From assembly GCA_023459055.1 (NCBI GenBank), contig JAEWVR010000025.1, positions 248,001-312,000 on the forward strand: a DNA stretch of 64,000 bases. Reading direction: 5' to 3'. This DNA comes from Fibrobacterota bacterium (GTDB taxonomy: Bacteria; Fibrobacterota; Chitinivibrionia; Chitinivibrionales; Chitinispirillaceae). The position numbers were made by a program, and so were the translations under genes. The first letter of the stretch is position 1. Each line of letters opens with the position of its first letter. This document shows positions 35,368 to 43,756 of the stretch, one piece after another. Below the pieces are notes generated by a model. That model was not told the origin of the DNA and made no database searches. It was given only the letters and a program-made list of their open reading frames with translations.

Positions 35368-37710
35368 TTATTGGAGCTGCCTTGTCCAGAAATCCTGGAT
35401 AGAGGCAGCAAGATCCAATGCTGTTACGCGTTTATGAGGAAACCATTCAGGGGGAAACAATGCCTGATAACGGCTGCTTGCAAATCGGCTATCGATAAGA
35501 ATAATGACTCCACTGTCGCGTTCAGTACGAATTACTCTTCCTGCCGCCTGAAGCACTTTATTCATCCCCGGGAACATATATGCGTAATTATAACCGTCCA
35601 TCTGATTATTACTGAAATAATGCCGGATCAAATCCCGCTCAAAACAGATTTGAGGAACCCCTGCACCGATAATAAACACCCCTATACAGCGATCGTCCTT
35701 CAAGTCAACACCTTCAGAAAACATCCCGCCCATCACACAAAAACCGATTGTCGTTTTCAAGGGTGATGGTTTAAAAGCTGCTATAAACTGCACCCGTTCA
35801 TCTTCACTCATAGATGATACCTGAACCTGTAAATCAAGATCATATCCTGATGAATTTACAATATCATAAATAGTCTTCATATATGCATACGATGGGAAAA
35901 ATGCGAGATAATTGCCTGTTCTCTTCGAAACTGCACCAAGAATACTGTCTGCAACAGCCTGTGCACTGGACACCCTGTCAGCAAACCTTACGGATATATC
36001 ATTTACAACCGCAACAAGCCGGTTTGCTTTGTCAAATGGTGATTGAAGCACTACAAATTGATCTTCACTGTCACCTCCAAGTATAGTCCTGAAATATTCT
36101 CCGGGAAGAAGTGTCGCTGAAAAGAGCACTGAGGACCTGGCCCTGTTAAGCACCAGGCGGAGGTTAAATGAAGGATCAAGGCAATACATCCGGGCGGTAA
36201 CACTTTTATTATCAATTGACATATATGATGTATAGTGTTCATCGTAGAGCTCACTGATTTTAAGAAATGTTACCATGTTAAAATATGCAGTTAACAAATC
36301 GATGTCGGCCACAAGTTCACGATGTGCAGCAAATAGTTCCTTGCAATAATCACAAAACGGACGAAGCAGGTCTGCAAATGTTTTATTCAGCGGTTCAACA
36401 ACAATCTGGTTCTGTTGCCCTGACAAATCATGATATTCTTTAAGAAACCTGATACACTTATTTACTTTTGTCATCCCCTGACGGCCAAATTTTTTAAGGC
36501 GTGTTTTCAGAAGTTTCAACTGGCCGGTGGATATATCTGCAGAAAACATCTCGCGCGCTCTGTCAACAAGATTATGAGCCTCATCAATAAGAAAAACATA
36601 CTTCCCTGCTTTATCCGCAAAAAAACGTTTCAGATAGACAATAGGATCAAAGACATAGTTATAATCACAGACAATTATGTCACAAAAAAGCGTTATGTCA
36701 AGAGAAAACTCAAAGGGGCACACCGTATGCTTTACCGCATACGCTTCAATTGATTCTTTCGTATAAGAATCATGTGATGTCACGATATCCCAAAGGGCAT
36801 TATTTATCCGTGTAAAGTGACCGTTGGCAAATCGACATTCAAGTGCATTACAGGCGAGCTTACCATTTAAACATACTTTTTCTTTCGCAGTAATTACTGC
36901 AGAACGTATTGCAGTCCCCTTTGTTCGTACCATTTCCAGCGCCTGTGCAACAACCTCCCGGTTAATTGTCTTTGCAGAAAGATAAAAAATTTTCTCTGCA
37001 TGGCCAAGACCAAGCGCTTTCAGTGCCGGAAACAGTGTCGAAATTGTCTTTCCTGTGCCGGTGGGAGCATTGACAAATAATCGTTTACCGTCGCGAACAG
37101 CCCTGTAAACCGATGCCGCAAGCTCCCGTTGATTCATGCGGTAGGTTTCAAACGGAAACTTCAGGATATCAATCGTCGCATTCCGTTTTTGCTCCCAACC
37201 ATGCGCCATGATTGCCCAGCGGGAGTACTTCTCAATCATATCATTAAAAAAGGCATCAAGCTCTTCAAGCGTTTTACTTTTAATAAACTGGCGGATCTCT
37301 TCTGTTTCCTGGTAGCACCATGTCAATCTGACACTTATCTGCTGAAGCTGTTTTTCAAGAGCAAAGATATAGGCATAACAGTACGCTTGCGCCCAGCACA
37401 CCGGCTTGAAATTTTCATCGATAGAATCAATTGGAAATGCGACCGTTTTTATTTCGTCAATACACCAGTTGCCATCCCTGTCACAGAATGCACCATCCGC
37501 GCGACCGTCAATGGTAAGAGTCAAAGGGCCGCATTGCACTGTGTGCTTCAGCCATACTTCAGATTCATAGGTATCGCCGCTTGATTTCTGGATTTTTCTG
37601 TGAAGTCTGGCACCTTCAGTCATGTAGGAATCTGATGAAAATGCGCCACCAAGATCTCCCTCACGAAAGATAAATTCGACTAGTTGACGGATTGCTATTT
37701 TTTTATTCAC
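35368..37710 (-). CDS. XPD/DinG-family helicase with N-terminal PD-(D/E)XK nuclease-like domain
   Basis: 780 aa. The N-terminal about 180 residues look like a RecB/Cas4-type PD-(D/E)XK domain: LTLTIDGRADGAF (around 67) and WCIDEIKT (E-x-K around 84), followed by a QAYCYAYIFA helix. The rest is a superfamily-2 XPD/DinG helicase: Walker A NAPTGTGKT (around 216), four Fe-S-type cysteines (VCLNGKLACNALEC around 277-292, TVCPFE around 330), DEAH box FLIDEAHN (around 376), LFSATLLPG, and the C-terminal motifs GMFSEGVDLKDDR and QAAGRVIRTERD. It is expected to unwind 5'-tailed DNA with an iron-sulphur cluster, and possibly cleave it. The fused architecture is found in diverse anaerobes; its role (repair or defence) is not settled. 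Confidence 0.88.
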   Translation of the reverse strand: MNKKIAIRQLVEFIFREGDLGGAFSSDSYMTEGARLHRKIQKSSGDTYESEVWLKHTVQCGPLTLTIDGRADGAFCDRDGNWCIDEIKTVAFPIDSIDENFKPVCWAQAYCYAYIFALEKQLQQISVRLTWCYQETEEIRQFIKSKTLEELDAFFNDMIEKYSRWAIMAHGWEQKRNATIDILKFPFETYRMNQRELAASVYRAVRDGKRLFVNAPTGTGKTISTLFPALKALGLGHAEKIFYLSAKTINREVVAQALEMVRTKGTAIRSAVITAKEKVCLNGKLACNALECRFANGHFTRINNALWDIVTSHDSYTKESIEAYAVKHTVCPFEFSLDITLFCDIIVCDYNYVFDPIVYLKRFFADKAGKYVFLIDEAHNLVDRAREMFSADISTGQLKLLKTRLKKFGRQGMTKVNKCIRFLKEYHDLSGQQNQIVVEPLNKTFADLLRPFCDYCKELFAAHRELVADIDLLTAYFNMVTFLKISELYDEHYTSYMSIDNKSVTARMYCLDPSFNLRLVLNRARSSVLFSATLLPGEYFRTILGGDSEDQFVVLQSPFDKANRLVAVVNDISVRFADRVSSAQAVADSILGAVSKRTGNYLAFFPSYAYMKTIYDIVNSSGYDLDLQVQVSSMSEDERVQFIAAFKPSPLKTTIGFCVMGGMFSEGVDLKDDRCIGVFIIGAGVPQICFERDLIRHYFSNNQMDGYNYAYMFPGMNKVLQAAGRVIRTERDSGVIILIDSRFASSRYQALFPPEWFPHKRVTALDLAASIQDFWTRQLQ

Positions 37711-37718
37711 GGAAGTTA

Positions 37719-37739
37719 ACTCGTGACTCGTAATTCGTG
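37719..37739. repeat. Heptanucleotide repeat (ACTCGTG)
   Basis: Three 7-bp units ACTCGTG, ACTCGTA, ATTCGTG directly upstream of the helicase gene start. It has the same period as the repeats at 12535 and 56656 but a different sequence. Confidence 0.6.
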
Positions 37740-37840
37740 CGATGCATTAACCCGCAGCCACTTATCCCTGATGGTTCTACCACCCGTCATTTCGCTATTC
37801 ATCAGGAGCGGTCTGAGCATCATAACAAATAGTTATACGA

Positions 37841-38638
37841 TTATAAAATATTCATTCCCAGTAGCGCAAGCATTACCACACCAAGGATAATCCGATACCA
37901 TACAAATGGAATAAAATCACGGGTCTGGACAAATTTAAGGAGCCATACAACAGAAAGCCAGGCAGTCACCGTTGCGACAACAAATGCGATAATTGTTTCC
38001 GTTGTGTATAGAGTTGCTGTCTGGCCGGCATCAACAAGATCTTTTACTTTTAGTGCACCCGCTGCAAACATTGTCGGAATACCGACAAGAAATACAAAGC
38101 GAACAGCAGCCGGACGGGATAATCCAAGAAGCAGTGCAGCCATAATTGCAGATCCTGAGCGGGATGAGCCAGGGAAGATTGCTGCGATTAATTGACCAAC
38201 TGCAACAGCCACAACAATCGGCCATGTAATTGTCTCATTTAGTGTATGTTTATGAGCCCTTTTTTCGATGATATAGATCACTCCTGCGCCGATAAGCGTT
38301 GCAATAGCAATCGGCAGAACATTATCCGGAAGAGCCAAACCGCATTTTGTAGCTATCAATCCGCCAATACCGGTTAAAATAAAACATGCTGTAAGCTTTA
38401 TTGCCTCATCCCGCTTTAATGGATCCTTTAAACCAAGTACAAGTTCCAGCAGATACTTCCAGAAAACAACAGTTACTGCAACTATAGGACCAACCTGAAT
38501 AAGGACATTAAATGCATCAGACTGATGATACTTGAGAATACTCTCTGCAATCAGCAGATGCCCGGTTGATGAAACCGGTAAAAATTCGGTTAACCCCTCA
38601 ACTATGCCCAATATTATTGCTTTGAATATGTTTTCCAC
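37841..38638 (-). CDS. uppP: Undecaprenyl-diphosphatase
   Basis: 266-aa polytopic inner-membrane phosphatase that recycles undecaprenyl pyrophosphate, the lipid carrier for peptidoglycan and O-antigen; overexpression gives bacitracin resistance. Signature motifs are GIVEGLTEFLPVSSTGHLLI near the N-terminus and FPGSSRSGSAIMAALLLGLSR (phosphatase-like motif) in the middle, with seven or eight hydrophobic spans. I favour a GTG start at 38638, because AAGGG lies at good spacing, over in-frame ATGs at 38653 and 38668, which lack a ribosome binding site. It is a single gene. Confidence 0.93.
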   Translation of the reverse strand: MENIFKAIILGIVEGLTEFLPVSSTGHLLIAESILKYHQSDAFNVLIQVGPIVAVTVVFWKYLLELVLGLKDPLKRDEAIKLTACFILTGIGGLIATKCGLALPDNVLPIAIATLIGAGVIYIIEKRAHKHTLNETITWPIVVAVAVGQLIAAIFPGSSRSGSAIMAALLLGLSRPAAVRFVFLVGIPTMFAAGALKVKDLVDAGQTATLYTTETIIAFVVATVTAWLSVVWLLKFVQTRDFIPFVWYRIILGVVMLALLGMNIL

Positions 38639-38997
38639 TATGTAGCCCTTCATTCTGATGTTTTTCAAAAAAATCTGCCGTTAATATAAATTATGGCAGA
38701 TCCAGGTTCAGACTCAGGATTTCATGGACTTCGTAAAATTCCGGTATCTGCGGCTAAAATATAAAAATTATTAACGAGTGCAAAAGTTCTTTACAAGATA
38801 CGATTAAAACGGTCAGCGGCAATTTCTTATCGGGGGACAGTTTTATGCCGGCCCGGTAATTTTATGTTGAACATACAGACCCCTATGGTTTGGATGGATG
38901 ATTTAGGTATAATGGGGTTATATCAGGTATTTTAAGGAGAATCCTGATTATGGAGAACCAGTGCCTGGAAGATTTTAGTTTAAAAAACGTACAACTA
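38639..38997 (+). other. Intergenic region with orphan promoter, RBS and start
   Basis: 359-bp region between uppP and the DUF2294 gene. It holds a TATAAT box at about 38909-38914 and an AAGGAG ribosome site at about 38935-38940, followed by an ATG at 38950. The frame from that ATG (MENQCLEDFSLKNVQLSIEL, 77 codons) runs antisense into the DUF2294 gene and is probably not a conserved protein, so this looks like an intact gene start without its gene. Confidence 0.4.
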
Positions 38998-39384
38998 TCA
39001 ATCGAACTCTATCGGTCGGTCAAGAGTAAAAATTACCACTTTTTCACCAGTCGCAGTACTGATATCTGTATGAAGGCTTCGGACACGGCGGCGTGTCAAA
39101 CTGCGAATTTTATCTTCAAGTTCATCACGGCCATTTTCAATGAGTTCAATCCTGACAAGTTTGATCAGTTCACGGGCACGTGAGTTTTTGTCTGATTTTG
39201 CAAGAGCAAGCTCACTACGTGTGAGTACTCCCCTGAATCGCACAATAACCATATCTTCAAGAATATAGGTTTTCGTTTCAAGTGGCCCCCGGCCCATATG
39301 CTCTTTTTCAAACTTAGTGAGAGCATCAGAAATTTCAGCCTCAATCTGACCTTTTGTTTTATGCAACAGAGGACGAATCATCAT
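38998..39384 (-). CDS. DUF2294-family protein
   Basis: About 128-aa soluble protein of unknown function. The DUF2294 pattern is clear: KTKGQIEAEISDALTKFEKE, MGRGPLETKTYILEDMVIVR, RGVLTRSELALAKSDK and HTDISTATGEKVVIFTLDRP. I start it at 39384 (MMIRPLLHK), where the family begins; the frame is open to 39477, but the extra 31 residues (MDLYCNVLTE...) do not fit the family. A plausible AAGGA lies 14 bases upstream. It is divergent from the MASE1 sensor kinase gene. Confidence 0.83.
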   Translation of the reverse strand: MMIRPLLHKTKGQIEAEISDALTKFEKEHMGRGPLETKTYILEDMVIVRFRGVLTRSELALAKSDKNSRARELIKLVRIELIENGRDELEDKIRSLTRRRVRSLHTDISTATGEKVVIFTLDRPIEFD

Positions 39385-39614
39385 AGCCGCGCCATTTTCC
39401 TTTTTGCTGTATAGTACTGACAGGTATGAAACAGTAGTACACTTCACCTCAGTCAGAACATTACAATATAAATCCAAACAGTAGTGAGAACAAGCGTGCC
39501 CTTCCTGATGAAAAAGTATTATTTCCTTTTAATTTCCTGGTTAAAACGATATAATCCTGCAATAAAGCAACTGTGCAATAAAAAATGAATTACTGAAAAA
39601 TCAGGTAGTTACCA

Positions 39615-42600
39615 ATGAAACAGGCACTCTTTAAAACGGGTATACCGGTTTTACTTTATACAATCGTATATATTTTTGCTCATCAGGTCGCATTTCTTTT
39701 TCCTGATACGCGATCCTTTACCATGACGATATGGCCTGCAGGTGGTATTGCACTTGCTGCACTTATCCTGAATCCTTTCAAGCTATGGAAATTGTATATT
39801 CCTGTTTTTTTTATCGCTGCTGTTGCAGCAGATATGTTGCTTGCTCATATTCCCTTTTCAGCAAGCATCGGTTTTGTGTCGTCAAATATCCTTGAGTCTT
39901 TGTTCAGCGCGCTCCTTATACGCAATTTTTGCAAATCATCATTAGTAAATTTTTCAAGATTCCGGGAAGTGGTTTGTCTTGTTGCATGTGCATTCGTTAT
40001 TAATGCGTTTACATCAATAATTGGTGCTGCAACATCAGTATATTTTTCAGGAACATCATTTACCAGCGCATGGATATCATGGTATATTGCAGATTTACTT
40101 GGCTTACTGCTCATTACCCCGTTTGTTGTTACTGTTGTCAAAGCAAATGATTTTTCCATAATAATAAGAGAAAAGAAATTAATTGAATCCGCAGCCTTTC
40201 TACTCCTTTGGACCCTGAGCAGCCTGCTAATTTTTGCATTTCCAATACAACAACAGTTTCAATTAGCCCCGCATCCGTATATGCTTATCGCTTTACTATT
40301 ATGGCCGGCATTCAGATTGCGCTTACAAATAGTATCTCTTGCCCTGATCACACTTACGATCATTGCTTTTACTGGTAACGCTATGAATCATGACCTTATT
40401 TGGGATACTTCTGTAAATGAAACGAATTCCATCTTTCATCTCCAGGTTTTTCTGGCATTTACTGCAATCATAGGATACTTTTTTTCAGCGTCAAGTAGTG
40501 AACGTCGTATTTCAGAAGAAAAAAACAGGGAAAGTGAAAAACGCTACAAAAATCTTTTTGATCAAACCAATGAAGGTCTTATGATAATGTCAACAAACCT
40601 TATCATAATCGAAGTTAATAATGCTTTTGCAAAAATGCATGGTTATTCAATCAGCGAACTTATCGGACAACATATAGCTTTTCTTAATGTCAACATATCA
40701 CCTGATAAACCAGTTGATCCTTATTTTGTTAACCTTTTAAAAACCAACTCTCTTGCACATTTTGATGTTAATCATCGCCATGCAGATGGAGGTATTTTTC
40801 CTGTCCGTGTTACATCGAGCAGCATACAAATAGGTAACGAGTTGTTTTTCCTGACATTTCATCAGGATATCACCGAGCAGCGAAAAATGGAAGAAGCACT
40901 TAAAGAACGAACACAATTTACAGAATCGTTACTTAAACTGAGTCCGGATTCCCTATACATCTATGATATTATCAAAAAAACAAGTATTTATTCAAATGAC
41001 GGGTTCCAGAGGATTTTAGATTACAGCATTGACGAGATACAACAAATGGGACCATCAATGATTCAGAACCTTATGCATCCTGATGACTATGAGGAATACC
41101 TTGCTACAACAATCAAAAAATACAGTAGCTTGAAAGATAACGAGATATTGAGTACGCAATTCAGGATGCTCCACAAGGACGGCAATTACCGTTGGCTGCA
41201 GGCTAATGAAATTGTTTACCGGCGCCTTGACAATGGTGAACCGGAACAGATTTTTGGAATCATTCATAATATTACCGAAATGAAAGAAAAAGAACAGCAA
41301 CTTGAAGAAAATGATTACTTTTTCAGAGAATCGCAACGTGTCGCCGGTATCGGTTCGTATAACCTTCACATTAAGGATGACTGCTGGGTGGCATCTGATG
41401 GTTTGTATCAGGTTTTTGGTATTGACAAAAACTACCCCTGTACCACTCAGGGTTGGTTAGACCTTATCCATCCGGACGACAGTACAATGATGCGTAATTA
41501 TCTTCTGCAAGAGGTAATTGAACGACACGGACTTTTTAATAAAGAATACCGTATTATCCGTTTTTCAGATAAGGAAATTCGTTGGGTAAATGGTCAGGGT
41601 AAAGTCGTATTGGATAACAACGGATCTCCAATGTACATGATCGGAACAATTCAGGATGTTACAGAACGCAAAAATACGGAAATCATGCTGCAGAAATCAC
41701 AAAAACTCGAATCTCTTGGAATTCTTGCCGGTGGCATCGCACACGATTTCAATAATCTGATGGGAGGGATTTTCGGTTATATCGACATAGCAATGAGTGC
41801 TTCCAATGATGATGATGTTCAAAAATATCTTTCTAAAGCACTATCAACTATTGACAGGGCCAGAGAGCTTACATCACGACTATTGACATTTGCAAAAGGT
41901 GGTGCTCCAATTCAAAAAGTCATGCCGCTATTCCCATTTGTTCAGGAAACTGTTCAGTTTGCCTTAAGTGGATCGTCAGTAAAGAGCAGCTTTACCATTG
42001 CTCACGATCTCTGGAATTGTAACATAGATAAAGATCAGATTGCACAGGTTATTGACAATATTGTAATCAATGCTGTACAGGCAATGCCAGATGGGGGCGA
42101 AATAAACGTTACTGCTGAAAATGTATCACTCAAGGAAAAAGAGATCCCGGCACTTAACGCCGGAAATTATGTTAGGATTTCGATACAAGACCACGGAATA
42201 GGCATTGATAAAGAAAATATGCACAAGTTGTTTGTTCCTTTTTACACAACAAAACCCACTGGCCACGGCCTCGGTCTGGCAACCTCTTATTCCATTCTCC
42301 ATCGTCATCAGGGTACCATAGAAGTAGATTCGGAAGCAGGCAACGGAACTACAGTGTATATTTACATCCCGGCAACAGCTGTCATGACTTTTACAGAACT
42401 CCCCGAAAGTAATACTCACAACGGACAAGGTCTATTTATCGTCATGGATGACGAAGAGGTTATGCGTGATACAGTAACAGTCATGCTGGAAAAACTCGGT
42501 TATGAAGTAGTATCAACCATTGATGGCCTTCAGGCAATTGATACGCTTAAAAAACTTTTACCAGACAAAGTAATTACCGGCATTTTACTCGATCTTACAA

Positions 42601-42821
42601 TTCCGGGCGGTATGGGTGGCAGAGAAACACTAAACAATATAAGAACTTTCAACACTACAATTCCGGTATTTGTTGTGAGCGGTTATGCGGATGATCCCAT
42701 CATGAAAGACCCGTCTCAATTTGGATTCTCAGGCAGTCTCTGTAAGCCATTCCGTAAAGCAGAACTGACATCAATGCTTGAAAAGTATTTCGCAGACAGT
42801 AAAAAGAACTCGTCCGTTTAA
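39615..42821 (+). CDS. MASE1-containing hybrid histidine kinase with PAS domains and receiver
   Basis: 1068 aa. Residues about 1-290 form a MASE1 integral-membrane sensor of about eight spans (FTMTIWPAGGIALAALIL, ILESLFSALLIRNF). Three PAS domains follow (about 310-430, 440-560, 575-690; MHGYSISELIGQH, GYRWLQ-type and EIRWVNGQGKVV segments). HisKA has the H-box GGIAHDFNNLMGGIFGY (His around 709), HATPase has AVQAMPDGGEI, DHGIGIDKENM and GHGLGLATSYSI, and the C-terminal receiver has ILLDLTIPGGMGGRE (Asp around 991). The HDFNN H-box is the HisKA variant common in PAS-rich sensors. No output regulator is adjacent. Confidence 0.93.
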   Translation: MKQALFKTGIPVLLYTIVYIFAHQVAFLFPDTRSFTMTIWPAGGIALAALILNPFKLWKLYIPVFFIAAVAADMLLAHIPFSASIGFVSSNILESLFSALLIRNFCKSSLVNFSRFREVVCLVACAFVINAFTSIIGAATSVYFSGTSFTSAWISWYIADLLGLLLITPFVVTVVKANDFSIIIREKKLIESAAFLLLWTLSSLLIFAFPIQQQFQLAPHPYMLIALLLWPAFRLRLQIVSLALITLTIIAFTGNAMNHDLIWDTSVNETNSIFHLQVFLAFTAIIGYFFSASSSERRISEEKNRESEKRYKNLFDQTNEGLMIMSTNLIIIEVNNAFAKMHGYSISELIGQHIAFLNVNISPDKPVDPYFVNLLKTNSLAHFDVNHRHADGGIFPVRVTSSSIQIGNELFFLTFHQDITEQRKMEEALKERTQFTESLLKLSPDSLYIYDIIKKTSIYSNDGFQRILDYSIDEIQQMGPSMIQNLMHPDDYEEYLATTIKKYSSLKDNEILSTQFRMLHKDGNYRWLQANEIVYRRLDNGEPEQIFGIIHNITEMKEKEQQLEENDYFFRESQRVAGIGSYNLHIKDDCWVASDGLYQVFGIDKNYPCTTQGWLDLIHPDDSTMMRNYLLQEVIERHGLFNKEYRIIRFSDKEIRWVNGQGKVVLDNNGSPMYMIGTIQDVTERKNTEIMLQKSQKLESLGILAGGIAHDFNNLMGGIFGYIDIAMSASNDDDVQKYLSKALSTIDRARELTSRLLTFAKGGAPIQKVMPLFPFVQETVQFALSGSSVKSSFTIAHDLWNCNIDKDQIAQVIDNIVINAVQAMPDGGEINVTAENVSLKEKEIPALNAGNYVRISIQDHGIGIDKENMHKLFVPFYTTKPTGHGLGLATSYSILHRHQGTIEVDSEAGNGTTVYIYIPATAVMTFTELPESNTHNGQGLFIVMDDEEVMRDTVTVMLEKLGYEVVSTIDGLQAIDTLKKLLPDKVITGILLDLTIPGGMGGRETLNNIRTFNTTIPVFVVSGYADDPIMKDPSQFGFSGSLCKPFRKAELTSMLEKYFADSKKNSSV

Positions 42822-42840
42822 TGCGACACACATTATCCTC

Positions 42841-42948
42841 AATGTCGTTAACTTAATATTTACATAATGTGATACGCCCCCTAAATCCCCCGCAAATGTC
42901 ATTAACTTAAGCTTGACACAACAATACACGCCCCCTAAATCCCCCGCA
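42841..42948. repeat. Tandem 54-bp partial duplication at repeat boundary
   Basis: Two diverged direct copies (42841-42894 and 42895-42948), each starting AATGTC(G/A)TTAACTTAA and ending in CGCCCCCTAAATCCCCCGC, the terminal part of the palindromic element that follows. The middle parts differ. Confidence 0.65.
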
Positions 42949-43023
42949 GGGGGACTTTGAGGAATGAGATGAAAAATCAAACACTTAACTCTTCAAGTCC
43001 CCCTGCGGGGGATTTAGGGGGCG
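42929..43023. repeat. Palindromic element, copy 1 (downstream of DUF559 gene)
   Basis: 95-bp element with long inverted arms: CGCCCCCTAAATCCCCC-type sequence at 42929-42957 and its complement at 42995-43023. The central 35 bases are AT-rich. The stop codon of the DUF559 gene (42985-42987) lies inside it, so the last residues of that protein, ERPLNPPQGDLKS, are encoded by the element. A near-identical copy lies at 43457-43549. Confidence 0.85.
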
Positions 43024-43419
43024 CTCATTTTTCAAGGGGTGCGTTTTCCGGAGACGTGCTATTAACCACTCCCTTATCGTAGCCTCAACCATCTCCAGTT
43101 CGTTTTCCACCTGTTCATTAGTAAATCGTAAAACAGCATATCCCGATGCCTTAATGTAATCATCACGATTTTTGTCATATTCTTTTTGTTTGCTATGAAT
43201 CGCTCCATCAACTTCAATAACGAGTCTGTAATCATGGTTATAGAAATCTGCAATGTATCTGTCAATCGGATGCTGCTGTCTGAATTTTAGTCCGAATATT
43301 TTCTTACAACTCAAAACACTCCACAATTTTTCCTCACAACTGGTAGGATTCAACCTGTTTTCTCTGCTCAGAGAGACAACATGCTTGGGGATGTCTTTGA
43401 ATTTTGTAAAGTCTTTCAT
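42985..43419 (-). CDS. DUF559 (Vsr-like) endonuclease-domain protein
   Basis: 145 aa beginning MKDFTKFKDIPKHVVS. The DUF559 domain, a relative of very-short-patch-repair nucleases with a PD-(D/E)XK fold, is recognised from NPTSCEEKLWSVLSCKKI, FRQQHPIDRYIADFY (catalytic Asp), LVIEVDGAIHS (ExD) and AVLRFTNEQV. No helicase, methylase or transposase is adjacent. The gene is flanked by two near-identical palindromic elements, and its 3' end runs into one of them. An in-frame extension to 43653 would be made mostly of repeat sequence, so I reject it. Confidence 0.85.
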   Translation of the reverse strand: MKDFTKFKDIPKHVVSLSRENRLNPTSCEEKLWSVLSCKKIFGLKFRQQHPIDRYIADFYNHDYRLVIEVDGAIHSKQKEYDKNRDDYIKASGYAVLRFTNEQVENELEMVEATIREWLIARLRKTHPLKNERPLNPPQGDLKS

Positions 43420-43456
43420 AGTGTACCTTGATATTCTGTTTTCGCATCTATCCCCG

Positions 43457-43549
43457 CGCCCCCTAAATCCCCCGCAGGGGGACTTGAGTAATGAGAGGAA
43501 AAATAAAACACTTAACTCTTTAAGTCCCCCTGGGGGATTTAGGGGGCGT
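43457..43549. repeat. Palindromic element, copy 2 (upstream of DUF559 gene)
   Basis: 93-bp element in the same orientation as copy 1, with the same inverted arms (CGCCCCCTAAATCCCCCGC / complement) and the same AT-rich centre apart from a few substitutions and a one- or two-base deletion. It ends 38 bases before the DUF559 start and could carry or disturb its promoter. Confidence 0.85.
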
Positions 43550-43687
43550 TCATTATTACAGTTGCAACATGCCAAGCTTAAGGCAACAACATTAGCTGTA
43601 GACCCTTGGTAATGCCTGCCGTGGTTGGATTCAGGGGACCACAACCGGTACAATTCTCACATAGTAAATCTTATGACAGAATTAAAA

Positions 43688-43709
43688 AAAGGGGCTATAA
43701 TACCCCTTT
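43688..43709 (-). terminator. Terminator of the malic enzyme operon
   Basis: AAAGGGG (43688-43694) pairs with CCCCTTT (43703-43709); on the minus strand the stem runs into a T stretch. It lies about 48 bp after the malic enzyme stop. The rest of the gap 43550-43756 shows nothing recognisable. Confidence 0.75.
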
Positions 43710-43756
43710 ACACACAATACATTAACGTTTTGTAACATCTACAATTCACAACAGTG

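Noticed and set aside
42841..43549. IS element or transposon
   Set aside because: No transposase gene and no target-site duplication was recognised; I report it only as repeats around a DUF559 gene.
43420..43653. 78-residue N-terminal extension of the DUF559 protein
   Set aside because: The extension is translated from the palindromic repeat (RPLNPPGG, SPCGGFRGRG) and is not part of the DUF559 fold.
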